Shown in pieces: positions 9,827 to 22,251 of a DNA stretch of 64,000 nucleotides. The position numbers and the translations under genes are program-made. The stretch covers positions 1-64,000 of the forward strand of contig JAXHMR010000012.1 in NCBI GenBank assembly GCA_034521225.1. The letters are read 5' to 3'. Under the pieces are notes generated by a model that made no database searches, was not told the origin of the DNA, and was given only the letters and a program-made list of their open reading frames with translations. This stretch comes from Woeseia sp034521225. GTDB taxonomy: Bacteria; Pseudomonadota; Gammaproteobacteria; Steroidobacterales; Woeseiaceae. Positions within the stretch are counted from its first letter, which is position 1. Every line of letters starts with the position of its first letter.

Positions 9827-11404
9827 ATGCCGATTGCCCTGCATCAACTGCCCGATGACGTTGATGCACTGAAGTACTTTGCTCCTTGAGCAGGCGGCTC
9901 GCAACGAGCAACTGACGACCGAGAACCAACAGTACAAGGTCCGGGTTCTCACCCTCACCGAACAACTGAATCTTGCCCTGGCGCGTCGTTATGCGGCGAG
10001 CAGTGAGAAGTGCTCGCCGGATCAGATCGGTCTGTTCGATGAGGCCGAAGTGATGCGCTGGCCGTTACGAACAACCGATGACGACACTGACGTCGATCAT
10101 GAAGTGACGGTGGCGGCGCATACCCGCAAGAAGCGCGGCAGAAAGCCGTTGCCGGACCACTTGCCACGGGTCGATGTCATCCACGAGCTCGCCGAGAGTG
10201 AGCGCCGCTGCGATCACGACGGTAATCTTCTAAACGAGATCGGTGAAGTGGTCTCGGAGCAGCTGGACATCGTGCCGGCGAAGATCCAGGTCACCCGACA
10301 TATCCGCAAGAAGTACGCCTGTGACTGTGGTCAGTGCATCAAGACCGCACCGTTGCCGGCCCAGCCGATCCCGAAAAGTCTTGCTGCACCGGGCTTGCTC
10401 GCGCACATCGCCGGTCTCGAAGTACCAGGACGCCCTGCCGCTGTACCGGCCAGGAGACGATCCTCAAACGCATCGGCGTGGACATCCGCGCGCCACACTG
10501 CGCGAACTGGATGATCAAGGCCGGTAGCCTGGTGCAGCCGCTGATCAACCTGATGCAGGAGCGGCTGTTGAGCCATGACATCCTGCAGATGGACGAGACC
10601 ACGGTGCAGGTGCTCAAAGAACCGGGTAAAAGGGCGCAATCGAAATCCTACCTGTGGCTGCAACGCGGCGGCCCGCCTGCGCACCCACTGTTGCTGTATC
10701 GCTACCGATCCAGGGCGCGGCGGCACAAGTGGCGAAGCGCCTGCTGGAGGGCTTTACGGGTTACTTACAGACCGATGGCTATGACGGTTACAACGCTGCC
10801 GTGGCGGCCGACCATCTGGTGCACGTCGGCTGCTGGGCGCATGCGCGGCGCAAGTTCGATGAGGCTATCAAGGCCCAGGGCAAGCACAAGAAGCGCGGTA
10901 TGGCGCATCGGGGTCTGGTGCAAATCCAGGTGTTGTACCAAATCGAGAAGCAGGTGCGAAAGCTCACGCCAAAGAAACGCTACGCAGAGCGGCAACGCCT
11001 GGCGCGGCCGATCCTTGATGACATCCGCGCCTGGCTGGATACCGCGCTGCCGCGAGTGCCGCCGAGCAGTGCGACCGGCAAGGCGCTCCACTATCTGAAC
11101 AACGAATGGTCCAAGCTGATCCGTTACCTCGATGACGGTCGGCTCGAGATCGACAACAACGCCGCCGAGAACGCTATCCGCCCCTTTGTGCTGGGCCGCA
11201 AGAACTGGCTGTTCAGCGACTCGGTGCGGGGTGTGCAGGCCAGCGCCAACCTGTACTCGCTGATCGAAACAGCCAAGGCCAACGGCCTGGAACCGTATGC
11301 ATACTCTTCGTTATCTGTTTACCGAGCCACAGGCAACGACGGTCGATGCTATCGAAGCGCTGTTGCCGGGCAACTTCGACAATAATCAGATCAAGATCCC
11401 GTAG
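9827..11404 (+). pseudogene. tnpC: IS66 transposase TnpC, frameshifted
   Basis: Starts MPIALHQLPDDVDALK and is broken near 9885, 10415, 10710 and 11310. Across frames it keeps the coiled-coil N-terminus (LEQAARNEQLTTENQQY), a zinc-finger-like region (CDHDGN, CDCGQC), and the DDE core: MDETTVQVL, LQTDGYDGYN and IDNNAAENAIRPFVLGRKNW. The C-terminus (FDNNQIKIP, stop at 11404) is in the third frame. All motifs are preserved, so the breaks are recent or are consensus errors. Confidence 0.85.
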
Positions 11405-11411
11405 ATCGGTC

Positions 11412-11669
11412 ATGAGCACACGCTTTCCCTCGTTACCGAACCTCGAATGCCTAATTGATGGCGAAGGCGAAATCACAATCGGGCGAGTGGGCCCCGTTCA
11501 TTGTGCCGCCACGGCCAGCTACGAGCATGACGCATTGGCCATGCTGGTTCGCCGTGACGACGAAACGCTGGAGCAGCTGCTAATACGTCTCGACCGTGCT
11601 ATCGAAATGGCACAGGAAGAAGATGCCTTTATCGACGAAATCAATAATGGCATGGACAACAGAATCTGA
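11412..11669 (+). CDS. Small IS66-associated protein
   Basis: An 85-residue acidic protein (MSTRFPSLPNLECLIDGEGE...) lies inside the IS66 right end, 7 bp after tnpC. Similar small proteins are commonly found at this position in IS66 elements. No function is known, and no signal peptide or membrane segment is visible. Confidence 0.6.
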   Translation: MSTRFPSLPNLECLIDGEGEITIGRVGPVHCAATASYEHDALAMLVRRDDETLEQLLIRLDRAIEMAQEEDAFIDEINNGMDNRI

Positions 11670-11738
11670 AATCACCGCTTGGCGAAGCTGTCAATATGTC
11701 GTTCGCTAAGCGCTTACGCTAATCGTATTTTCGCCACA

Positions 11739-12229
11739 CACCGGTTGCCGAGGATCTGCTGGCGCCGGTAAATCGTCAGAGCTCGCGCCGGTGCGCGCGG
11801 GTGGCGCTTACCGGCACAGAGCTTCCGTCTATTGTGCCATTGAGAGACGCGGATCAGACGGCCCTACTGCGACCAGAATTCATCATCCCACCCGGGCGTA
11901 TTGCGGAGCGGACGACGATGCAGGCGTCGCGAAGCGACGGCAGCGAGATGCGAACGTCCGCCACATCGATCGTGTCGGTCGACGCTGTTGGCAGAGAGAA
12001 TCCGGCTACACGCGGCGAAGTCTCATCGAGACCGCTGTGTCGCGCTTGGGGATTGAATTGGGCGGCAGCCTCGTAAGCCGCACTGTGCGATCACAGGTCA
12101 CCGAGATCCGCATTGCTTGTTCAACACTGAACACGATGAGGACGCTCGGAATGCCGGATGGGCACTGCGTCTGTAGAAGAAGTACTGGCCGCCAGACTCC
12201 AGCCTGGAATCGAGTCATGCAACAAGGCA
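11739..12229 (+). mobile_element. IS5-family copy A, 3' remnant
   Basis: This matches the last 45 percent or so of the IS5-family element seen near full length at 25775-26874, from GATCTGCTGGCGCC to the right end (GTCATGCAACAAGGC). Many substitutions and indels break the transposase frame. It directly follows the IS66 element. It is the most diverged copy in the window. Confidence 0.75.
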
Positions 12230-12347
12230 CATTCGGCCGATCCACCGCTCGCACGGGAAACACCTGCGATCTTCATCGGCAAGGCAATCACCGTAAAACC
12301 CGTCGCCGGCAAGCCTGACCCGGAAGGAACACTCCTCCCGCTTGGTG

Positions 12348-15300
12348 TCACCGCCCGCTGCAAGCGTTTACCGACCAGGTCTTACGGAGGCGCAGCGGTG
12401 CGAGCAGCAGGAGGATCAGCCAGCCGGCGGTACCGCCGCCGCCACCGCCCGAGTTGCCGCCGGCGGGTGGCGGCGGCGGCGGTGGTGGCGGGGGGGGTGA
12501 GCTGGATGTGGCCGATACTTCCGGCAGGGCGCTGCCGTCGGCCGTCGCATAACGTTCGACGAACACGTCACCGTTCGCCGCGGCCGCGGTGATGCCGGCC
12601 GTTGCGCTGTCGATGTCGGTGCCGGTGAGAAACCAGGCGCGCGGTGAGCGGCCGGCGGCAACGATCGTCGCGCTGCCCTGTTCCGCGCCGCCGTCGACAG
12701 AGTGATACGCGAATCGCGATGCCGCCGGCGTCATCGGCAATGACCGCGGCTAAGCGTGTCGCCGAGCAGCGCGGTACCGAGAACGGCGTCGCCGTTCGCG
12801 CCGAGCGCGAAGCTGCCGACGATCGTGCCGGTGGCGGGATCCAGCACCGTGGCCGTGTTGTCGCCCGCCATGTTGCGGACGGCGACGACCAGGGTGTCGC
12901 CGGCACCGTCGAGCGCGGCGCTCAGCCAGTCGCCGCCGCTTACCGTCGCGGCGGCGACAAGATTCCCGGCGCCGGCGTCACGCACCTCGATCGACAGGTC
13001 ACCGGAACAGCGCGTACGCCCGCGAGCACCCCGATACCGGCATCGACGGCGGCCACGGCCAGCGGTTCGTAGGCCGGATCGAAGATCTTCGACCGTCGCG
13101 CCACGAGCGGACCGCGTCGTACCCGCGGCCGGCATGCGTGGGCGGCCGCGGTGCCGCTTGTCGCTGCGGGCGAAGGCGTGGCGGCTGCGTGGCATCGCCT
13201 TCCCCGGTCAGCACGGCGTGGACCGGTTTGCCGGACTCCGCCAGCGCGACGTATTCGGCCGATGGCGTGATCGCCGGTCGCCGCCCTTGGACGCCGGCGC
13301 CCGCGGGCTGCCGCCGACCCCTTCGAGAGCAACGACGACCCGCGGGCGCGAGCCGAGACCGTTCGACGTCGGGACTGCCGAGCAGCCCCAGCGGTTCGTT
13401 CGCGTTGGTGGCCAACGTTGCGATCGAATCAGTCCGTTTCACTCGCCTTGACGTACACGGTCGGTATACCGCCGTCGATCTTTAGCACGGCTACGTCGTC
13501 GGCACCGCTGGCGTCGAGGTCGCCGAAGCCCGCGGCGTTCTCCGCGCGTTCGGCTGCGTCGCACACGTCGCCGACGCCGTTGCCGTTGGCATCGAACTGG
13601 TTCATGTTCCAGCGGCCGGCGCAGTTGTCGTCGGCATCGCCCACGCCGCTCTGCATCGGAATCCGCGCTATCCGGCCGCCGAAGCCTGTCTCGCGTATCC
13701 CTCGGCGTTCGTCAGGCCAGTCGCCGTCCCCGTCGCTGTCGGCGTCGGCGACCAGCGGCATCGGTGCCGAAGCGCGATTCCCGGCTGTCGGGCAGGGTGT
13801 CGCCGTCATCGTCCAGGTCAGCGTTGTTGCCGATGCCATCAGAGTCCGTGTCCTGCCACTCGTCGATGTCGCCGGGGAAGGCATCGTTACGGTTGATAAT
13901 TCCGTCGCCGTCCGCGTCGAGATCAAGGTTGTAAAGCAGCGTCGTCTGCATGGACGCCACGTCGTCGTCCTGGCCAGGATCGGTCTGCGCGAGCGTGGTG
14001 TCGGCGTTGATCGTGACGATCTGGTCCGCAAGCAGCCTGGCCTGCGACCTCGCATCTCGACCAGGACGTCGCGCGACTCGCCCGCCGGTAAGTTGGCGAA
14101 GCTGCAGTTCAGGACACCGAGCTGCTCGGTGCAGGCACCGCCCGACGTCGACACGCCGAGGAATTCCATCTCCACCGGCAGGTTGATCGTGACGCCAACG
14201 TCGGTCGCCTCGGGATCCGACTCGTCCGCCGGCGGCGCATTATGCACGGCGAACGTGTAGATCACCGGCATCGCCACCGTCCAGCAGCGGGTCCGGCAGC
14301 ATCAGGCCCTCGAGGAACCGGGTCCTCGGTCTTCGGCAGCGAATTCCCGGCAGCCCCCAGGACGAGGTCGACCAGTTGGCACGACCTCGACAGTCGAAAA
14401 CGCGTCAGGACGCAACATCGGGGGAGCGTGCAGGTCAGCGGCGCGTCATTGTCGGCATCACTCAGCCAGCAGATCGTTAGCGTGTTACTCGCCGGCCTGC
14501 TGGTGGTACATGCGCTGCGCGACGACTCGCGTCGAGCCCGCTGAATCGGTTGCGACGATGGTTTTCCGGATCGCCTTGCTTCGGAGACACCACCGTCACC
14601 GCCAGCGGCACGGACACCCGCCGGCGATCGTCCGGGTCCGGATCGCTCAGGTTGAACTCGCAGTTTCATCTCGTAGCCCGATTACCGGCCCGGCGTACAT
14701 CGTTTCGATGTCCGTCCGTCGGCAGGTCGTTGACCGGATTGATGGTCAACACGACGAGGTCCCGGTTCGGACTCGAGCGCCGGCACGCTGGTCGGCGCGT
14801 CCGTTGCGACAAACTCGAAGCCGTGCGACGCCATCGAAGTCCGGATCGGGTTGGTGCGCCCACTCGCCGGCGACGCGCGCCACGCCGCCGTGGTCTCGGC
14901 TGGGTGGCGATCAGGCAGTCCAGCTCGGTCCTCGTCGGGATGGGGGCGGGAAAGTTGCAGGGTCAGCGTCGTGTCTTCGTCGGTCTCGAAGGCCAGGTTC
15001 GCGGTTGCAATCGGTGTGCGGAAATTGCGGGCGACGTTGATCGTAACGATGGCCTCGTTCGAGTCCTCGAGCCCGTCGTTCGCAAAGAAGCTGAAAGTGT
15101 CCTGGCCGGTGAAGTTGTTCCTCGACTGGTAGGTGACGAACGCGTTCTGCTCCTGCTGCATCGTCTGGTCGTCGACGTCTGTAATCGGTGTCGTCTCGAA
15201 ACACGCGTTTTCAGCTCCTCGGTCCCGATCCAGCAGGTAGTAGAAGTTCGAGTTGACGCTGACGTCCGTAACGAACCCGAAGTCGCCCAGTACGAAGCAA

Positions 15301-18110
15301 CCCGCCGGAACGCTGCGGAGCCGCCTGGCGGCGAAATAGCCGTCCTTTGCGAAGCGCTGAACGCGATAGTTGGCCGTGTCTGCGACATACCAGGGGGACG
15401 TCGTCCGGCGAAATGGAGATGCCGCGTTGCTCATTGAACTGGCCCTGGGCGGCGCCGCCGACCTGTGAAGACTCACGGAGATCGTCCTGGCACGCAAAGC
15501 CGATGCTCGTCTCGCGATCGACGTCGCCAGGCGAGGACAAGGCGTGCGGGTCCAGGTCCACGTCGCAGCGGCCCATCCAGCCGACCAGGTCCGGGTGTCT
15601 CGACGATCGTCTGCCGATTCGGGCTCGGCGCGAGATCGGCTGAAACTTCCAGACGCGCCGGGGTCGGTTCGCTCTACGCGTAGACGGCGCCGTCAGCGTC
15701 GATGGCCCCATGTTTGCGTAGCCGCCGCTGTTGAGCCGGCTATACGACCTGGAGGGTATCCTGCAGCAGGGTCCGCCAGACCAGTAGGTTGCCGCAGTCC
15801 AGAATGTGCAGCCGGCGATAGCGGTGGGCCCTTCCTTGCGTTTCGTCTGCCGGCGAATCGTCTGCAGATCGTAGGCGATGATCTTGGCCCCGTCAGTCAC
15901 GTACATGACGTCGTTTTCGTCGACGACGACAGACTGTGCCCTGTCGTTGGGTGAATCCTGGAAAGCCGTCTGCTCGGTGCCAGTTGACCGGATTGTCCTC
16001 CGTCATGATCATGAAGGATGCGCATTTGCTCCTCGAGGTTTTCGTTCAGGACGACGATGGCATTGCCGCTGCCGAACGGTCCGAACCACAACCAGTCGCG
16101 ATGGTCGATCGTGATGTGCCGGTTGTTGAGACCCGGAAAGTTGCCGAGCTGGTAGTGCGCGACCCACTAGGTTAGCCATCGGCGTCGGCGAGAACTTGGC
16201 AAAGCGCGGGAAGGTATAGAACGTCCTCGAGCCCGGGCTGCAATCGTGGTACTGGTCGAGCACCCAGACATCGCCGTAGTCGTCGCCGAGACGTCCTGCG
16301 GCTTAAGCATGATGTCGACGGGGAATTCGTCGTCATTGGAAATCTGCCCGCCTTCGCAAGCCAGCTGCAGGTCATTGGAGAACGACTGGTAAGTGCCGTC
16401 CGGGTTGATCTGGTGCGTGCGGTGATCCTGGATGAAGAACGGGAACAGCGGCGCGAACGAAGAAACCGTTATGGGCGTGTCAGAAATGCGATAGGACAAC
16501 TGGTCGTAGCGGCCGCGCCCAGCAGGTCAGTTCCTCGGCCGGGAGCTCGATTTTCACGCGCTCGAACGACACGGCATCGACCGCGGCGGCGCGCTCGCGA
16601 AAGGCGCCGAGTTCGAACACTTCAGGCTGACCCACTGCGTCGCGCTCGCACTGTTGCCGGACGAATCCGTCGCCGTCCAGCTCGCGGGCGTCGGATGGGA
16701 ACTCCATCAGGCGCATCGTTGGAGACGACGACGTCGGGATCAGCAAGGTCGAAGACCGGGGCGGCCCAGTGCCGGCGCCTGCGTATCCGACGTTATGAGG
16801 TTGATAGCCGGCGGGGCCATGACCAGCGGCGGCAGCGTGTCCTCGACCGTGATCTGCAGGTCGGCACAGGTACGGTTGGAGCCGCCGTTGGCGTGCGTCG
16901 GACCGAGATCGCGACCGCACCACTGCATAGTCGTCGTCTTGCCCACCGGCCAGAAACGGGTGCCGATCGGTTGCGAATCCAGTTGCACCGGGCGGTCGCA
17001 GTTGTCGGAAGCCTGGATCAGTGCGCGGTTCGTTGAAATGACGGTTTGCGAACTCGCGGCCCAGCGTCGTCGCCTCGAATGGGTCCGGCTGGCGCGCGAC
17101 GGTGATGGTCGGCGGCACCTCATCCCAGCACGCGGATGAACTGGTGCTGGCTGTTGAATACGTTGGTCGGAATGCTGGTCAGTTCGTAGCCGGCCGGCGT
17201 TCGCGCCGAATTCGATACCGAACAGGGTGAGTTTCTTGATGATCGACGGCGTGACTTCCCGCCCGAGGCTGAACTCGAGACTCCTGGCCCAGGTTGATCG
17301 CCGCGTCGGTCCCACACCCGCGCGTACCGCTTGGCTTTCTTGGCCGCGGCGGCCCGCTTCGGCGGCATGCTTGAACTCCGCGAGGAAGACGATCGGGTCC
17401 AGCAGCACGTCGAACAGCCCGTCGAGCTTGTCTTCGACCTTCCCATGACGACGACGTCGAGCCGATGTTGAAGCGCTCGTCGATCAGTTCACTGGCATCT
17501 CCCGTGATGAGCCTCGCGTGGATCGTTCGAGTCCGCGAACAGGATGCGGCGAGCCGGGATCCAGCGTACCGTCGAGATCTACGAAGTTGCGCCGTATCGC
17601 GAGCCAGCTGGCCTTGGTGTTGGTAGTGGAACAGGTACGGATCGGCGTCGTCGCCCCGGCCACGCCGGGTCGCCGTCGGCGAGCCAGCCCCAGCTTGCCG
17701 GGTACGTCGGATTGATCCCGTACATGTTCTCGATCAGTCGATCACCGGGTCGAGCGGATGATGCGGCGCGCATGACGCGTACGTCACAGGCACCGGCAGC
17801 AGGCCCCGGAGCACGATCGGCGGCGGCACCGCCAACACTGGCGGCAGGCCGCTGGATTTCATGCCGATGTTGATGCCGTACTCCTGCAGGGCTCCGCCGG
17901 CTTGCTCGAACGGTGGCGGGGGGTCGCGATGCCGGCGAGGGTGGATACGCCGTGCGCGATACCCCAGTGCCGTAATGTCGTCCCGGTAGCGCTGGTTCTG
18001 GTTGATGTCAGCGTCTGGGCCTGGCTCGCGATCGTCACCACGGGAGAGCCAGCAAAAAGCTGGCGACCCGGGCAGGTCTCTGTCTGTTGCAGGCCCCTGT
18101 CCTTACTTAT
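12348..18110 (-). pseudogene. Giant multidomain surface protein with GlyGly-CTERM tail, heavily frameshifted
   Basis: On the minus strand a single gene of about 5.8 kb can be followed through many frame changes. It begins near 18110 with a Sec-like peptide (RPARVASFLLALP then VVTIASQAQ in the next frame). A middle part has NHL/beta-propeller-like segments (VADTANYRVQRFAKDGYF near 15370) and cadherin/Ig-like repeats (DTFSFFANDGLED). Then come a DUF11-type domain (VIYTFAVHNAPP, CSFANLPAGESRDVLVEM near 14100-14270), calcium-binding thrombospondin type-3 repeats (DADGDGI, DTDSDGIGNNADLDDDGD, DANGNGVGDVCD near 13600-13950), and a proline/glycine linker before a GlyGly-CTERM signal (GGGGGGTAGWLILLLLAPLR then RLRKT). 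GlyGly-CTERM tails are processed by rhombosortase after type II secretion. It is divergent from the ECF sigma/kinase pair. Confidence 0.75.
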
Positions 18111-18250
18111 ACCGTCGGCGCGCATGGCGGTAACTCCCACAATTTTGCGCGCTGTCCTATTGCCATGCGCTGTCCGGCGGCTATTTGTAAGGTGAACGCC
18201 TGCCGGGCCTCCACGCTGTTGAAAAAGAAAAGGGGGAATCAGGAGCGCCA

Positions 18251-18823
18251 ATGACACAGGGTGCAGCCAGTTCAGGTATTACCGCGCTGCTGCACGACTG
18301 GCAGGCAGGCGACGAGAGTGCGCTCGAGCGCATCACGCCGTATTTGCACGAGGAGCTGCGGCGCCTCGCGGCCAGCCACATGCGGCGTGAATCCGGCGGC
18401 CATACGCTGCGAATGCCACCGCGCTGGTCGATGGAAGCGTACCTGCGTCTCGTGGACGTGGAACTCGACTTCGCGAGCCGCGCGCACTTTCTCGCAATCG
18501 CCTCGCGCGTCATGCGCCGCGTGCTCGTCGACCACGCCCGCCGCAAGCAACGCGCCAAGCGTGGCGGGCGGCGCGAGACCTGACCCTCGACGAGTCGATC
18601 TACATGGCCGATCGCAGCTCGACCTCGAGCGTTCTCGATCTCGAGGACGCACTGAACAAACTGGCGGCGTTTGACGCAAGAATGGCCGGAGGCGCTGGAC
18701 TCCAGGGTCGTACCTCGGGGGCCTGACGACGGCGGAGGCCGCCGAGGTACTGGGCATATCCCGGGTGACGCTGCACGACGACCTGAAGCTGGCCAAGGCC
18801 TGGCCGGAGCGCGAACTCGGCCT
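18251..18823 (+). pseudogene. ECF RNA polymerase sigma factor, TIGR02999-like, frameshifted
   Basis: The first frame encodes ITALLHDWQAGDESALERIT and YLHEELRRLAASHMRRE, typical of region 2 in the TIGR02999 group. The stretch TLRMPPRWSMEAYLRLVD looks wrong, but shifting one base before and one after it restores NATALVDEAYLRLVD, the expected motif, so two compensating indels hide there. Further breaks near 18580 and 18715 precede the region 4 helix-turn-helix (LTTAEAAEVLGISRVTLHDD). This sigma group usually sits beside a TPR kinase, as here. Confidence 0.75.
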
Positions 18824-21500
18824 GACGAGGGTCACGGGACGCGGACAAGGATCGCTGGCAACGCATACGCCGACTGTTCACACAGTCGGGCCGATTGCAG
18901 CCCGGCGAGCGGCGCGCCTGGCTTGATGCGGGGTGCGTGGACGAACCGACGCTGGTCGAGGAAGTCCTCGAGCTGCTCGCCAGCGGCAACGTTGCCGGCA
19001 GCGGTATCGACGAGATCGTCGATGCGGCGGCGGCCGACTATGCTGGTGCGCTGCCCGAAGGCGAACGCATAGGTCCCTACCGGGTACTCGATACGCTGGG
19101 CCGCGGCGGCATGGGCCGGGTCTATCTCGCCGAACACGCTGACGACGAGTTTCGCCAGCGTGTCGCGATCAAGACCGTCGGCTGGCTCGGCGCCGCGCCG
19201 GAAGTCGTCGCGCGCTTCCGGGCGGAACGGCCGATACTCGCGGACCTGCAGCATCCGCATATCGCCCGGCTGCTCGACGGCGGCCACTCCGACGCCGGCA
19301 CGCCCTATCTCGTCATGGAGTTCGTGGACGGCCAGACAATCACGGATTGGTGCGATGCTCGCAGCCTCGCGCTCGCTGACCGTCTCGGCCTGTTCCTGAA
19401 AGTATGCGATGCGGTTTGTTACGCCCACCGCAAGCTCATCGTTCACCGCGACATCAAGCCGACGAATATACTCGTCGATGCCGACGGCGACCCGAAGCTG
19501 CTCGATTTCGGCATCGCCAAGTTGCTCGAACCCGGCAGCGATGCAGAGCCGTTCGTCACCCGCGCGGACATGCGGGGCACCTAACACCGAGTTCGCGAGC
19601 CCGAACAGGTGCGCGGCGAAGCGGCGACGATGGCCACGGACGTCTACGGCCTCGGCATGCTGCTCTACCAATTGCTGACCGGCCGCTTTCCGTACGAGCT
19701 TGCCGGCGCGACGTCGCCGGAGATTGCGGACATGATCTGCAACACGGAGCCGGCCGCGCCGAGCACCGCCGTCGTCCGCGACGGCGACGCGCTGCCAATG
19801 CCGCTCAGCCGGACGCAGCTCGCGAAGACGCTGTCCGGCGATCTCGACAACATCGTCATGATGGCCCTGCGCAAGGAGCCGGAGCGACGCTACGAGTCGG
19901 TTCGCGATCTCGCGCGTGACGTCGAGCATTACCTGGCGCGGCGGCCGGTATCGGCACGCACGCCATCGCTCGGCTACCGAGCAGCCGCTTCATGAGTCGA
20001 AACCCGCCACTGCCGTGGCCGCCGGCACGGCGGCCGTCCTGGCAATCGTCGCGATGACCGCGTGGTACACGCACCGGCTCGCGATCGAACGCGACATCGC
20101 AATGCAGGAACGGCAGACGGCCGAGGCTGCGACCGATTTCATGATCGACCTGTTCCGGGTCAGCGACCCGGGTGAGACGCTGGGCGAAACGCTTACCGCG
20201 CGCGAAGTGCTGGACAGCGCGCCGGAAAACTGAGGGACGGGCTCGCCGACACGCCCGTCGTCCGTGCCCGGCTTATGCAGACGCTCGGCATGGTGTACCG
20301 AGCGTCTCGGCCTGTACGACGAAGCCGAGGGATTTCTCGAGGAAAGCGCCGAGCTCAGTCGCCGGGTCCTGCCGCGCACGAACGAGACGCAGGTTCGAGG
20401 CCTGGAGCAACTCGCGTGGATCGCCTACCGGCGCGAGGACTGGGCACGTTCCAGTGAATTCGCCCGCGAAGCGCTCGAACTGCGTGAGTCACTGGTCGGC
20501 CCGGACGATCCTGCACTCGCCGATCCGCTCAATCTTCTCGGCACCGCCGCGTTCTGGATGGACGACATGGATGCGTCATTGCACTACTACAATCGCGCGC
20601 TGGCATTGCTGGACGCTGCAGGTAATGAGGAACAGCTGCTCGAGAAGGCGCGTACGCTCAATCATCTCGGTATCGTCTACGCCTACATCGGGCAGAACGA
20701 CGAAGCAGAGGCGGCGTACCTGGCCTCGCTCGACCTGAGACTCAGGCTGTTCGATGCGCGTCACCCCCGCATCGGCGCCGCCAAGGCCAATCTCGCGGCG
20801 TTCTATCACGGCACGGCCGACTTTGATGCGGCGCGAAAGTTCGCCGGGGAGGCGCTTGAGATCGATCGCGCCGTACTCGGTGACGAGCACGTCGACGTCG
20901 CCCACGACCTGGCTTTGCTGGCGGGCATCAGTAACGAGATCGGGATTACGAAGCCGCCGAGCGCTATGCCCGCGAATCGGCGGAAACGTGGGGGGCCGCC
21001 CTCGGCCGGGAGCATTCGCGCTATGGCAGCGCGCTCGACAAGCTGGCAACTGCGCAGATGCAACTGGGCCGGCTGGACGAGGCGCTGGCAACGGCGGAGG
21101 CGAGCTACACCGTATTAGCCGGCGCCAACGGACCCGAGCACACGATAACGGCGGATGCCCTCTATCGCGCGGCCGCATCCGTTACCGTCGCGGCGGATAC
21201 GCGGCCGCAAAACCCGATATCGAAAAGGCGTACGAGATCCGCAACGGCCAGTTGGGCGAAGCGAGCGCAAGCAGTCGCAACGCGCTGACACTGATGTCGC
21301 GAATCGAACTGGGGCTCGGCAACACGCAAACGGCCGAGTCCCATGCCGAACGCCTGCTGGCCCTGGTCGAGGCCAACGAGCCGGACAACCGCGTGTACCT
21401 GCGCCGCGCCCTGCATACCCTGCGCGAGGCGGTCGCGGCGGCCGGCGACGCCGATCGCCTGCAGGCCCTGGACACGCGTCTCACGGCCCTGGCCGAATGA
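18815..21500 (+). pseudogene. Membrane serine/threonine protein kinase with TPR repeats, frameshifted
   Basis: Kinase motifs are all present: glycine loop GRGGMGRVYLAE, lysine in VAIKTV, catalytic VHRDIKPTNILV, DFG in LLDFGIAKLL, and after a frameshift near 19580 the SPEQVRGE and DVYGLGMLLYQLLTGRFPYE segments. A transmembrane helix (AAGTAAVLAIVAMTAWY, near 20020-20075) follows, then a long TPR region (for example LGLYDEAEGFLEESAELSRR and VYAYIGQNDEAEAAYLASL) to a stop at 21500. Frame breaks lie near 18840, 19580, 19985, 20230, 20300, 20940 and 21200. In the family the kinase works with the adjacent ECF sigma factor in signalling. Confidence 0.8.
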
Positions 21501-21577
21501 CGAGATCCGGGTCGCGCTCGGACCAACGTACGCCATCGGATGCTTCCACTTGCGCTAAGAACAGCGCCAAAGAAAAC

Positions 21578-22105
21578 GACCTTGGTGCATGGCTCAGCCT
21601 GAAGGGCGCAAAAACTCTATCCGGACTACCGTATCGGCGGTAATGCGATACTACATACCGCTGCTGATGGCTTTGTAGTATGTGCACGGACGGTAGCCAG
21701 ATACATGCAGTGTCCCTATAGTGGAACGCCCTCGCCCGGTTGCCGACAATTACCTGATGCGGCATAGCGCCGGGATTTAGGCATGCGATCTCTTCACCGT
21801 TCAGACCGTTTGGTTTCAAACACTGTACGTGTTTTATGTCATTCACCACGGCACTGGTGAGTCGTACATGCGCGGGTCACGTTACATCCCAATTCCGCGT
21901 GGTTGGCGCAGCAAATGATCGAAGCCTGTCGAATATCGCGGCACCGCCGCGTTACCTGATCTCACGACCGTGATGCAGCTGCTTGGCACTTTATTCAGAT
22001 CGCCGCGTCTTATCGCTTGGTGTCAGACAGATCCGCACTCCGGTAAAAGCGCCGCCGGCTTGAAGGCTCACCGAGGATCGACTGCTCCGGCCTGGAATAG
22101 AGTCA
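21578..22105 (+). mobile_element. Mosaic of decayed IS5 ends and an IS481-like integrase
   Basis: An IS5-like left end (GACCTTGGTGCATGGCTC) begins at about 21578. From about 21740 to 22010 the DNA is a decayed relative of the integrase at 24142-24759: TTCACCGTTCAGACCGTTTG and GTCATTCACCACGGCAC match that gene. Then GGCTTGAAGGCTCACCGAGG at about 22060, an internal IS5 piece, is joined directly to the IS5 right end at about 22080-22105. The last part is an IS5 copy with most of its gene deleted. Confidence 0.6.
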
Positions 22106-22251
22106 TGCAACAAGGCCACACTTTTGTCACACTGAGACGGACCGTTTCGCAGAATTCGGGCAGATTGATTTCCTGCAAACACCTTCTGTTTTAACTACCA
22201 ATAGTGGCGTGAGTAACATTTCGCACCAGACAGGCGAGAGGGAGATCATGT

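Larger units (their letters stand above)
9022..11717 (+). mobile_element. IS66-family insertion sequence
   Basis: The element starts with GTAAGCG at 9022 and ends with CGCTTAC at 11717, giving 2696 bp, typical of IS66. It carries the family's three genes in order (tnpA, tnpB, tnpC) plus a small downstream frame common in this subgroup. Flanking octamers GCTGATGC and GCTAATCG are only partly alike, so an 8-bp target duplication has decayed or never matched. tnpC is frameshifted, so the copy is probably inactive. Confidence 0.85.

Noticed and set aside
12158..12592. An open plus-strand frame with ETPAIFIGKAITVKP as a small gene
   Set aside because: It starts inside an IS5 remnant and runs antisense into the GlyGly-CTERM gene. 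No family or start site supports it.
18832..19929. A 365-codon minus-strand open frame
   Set aside because: It lies exactly antisense to the kinase domain, whose motifs are unmistakable. High GC keeps the opposite strand open.
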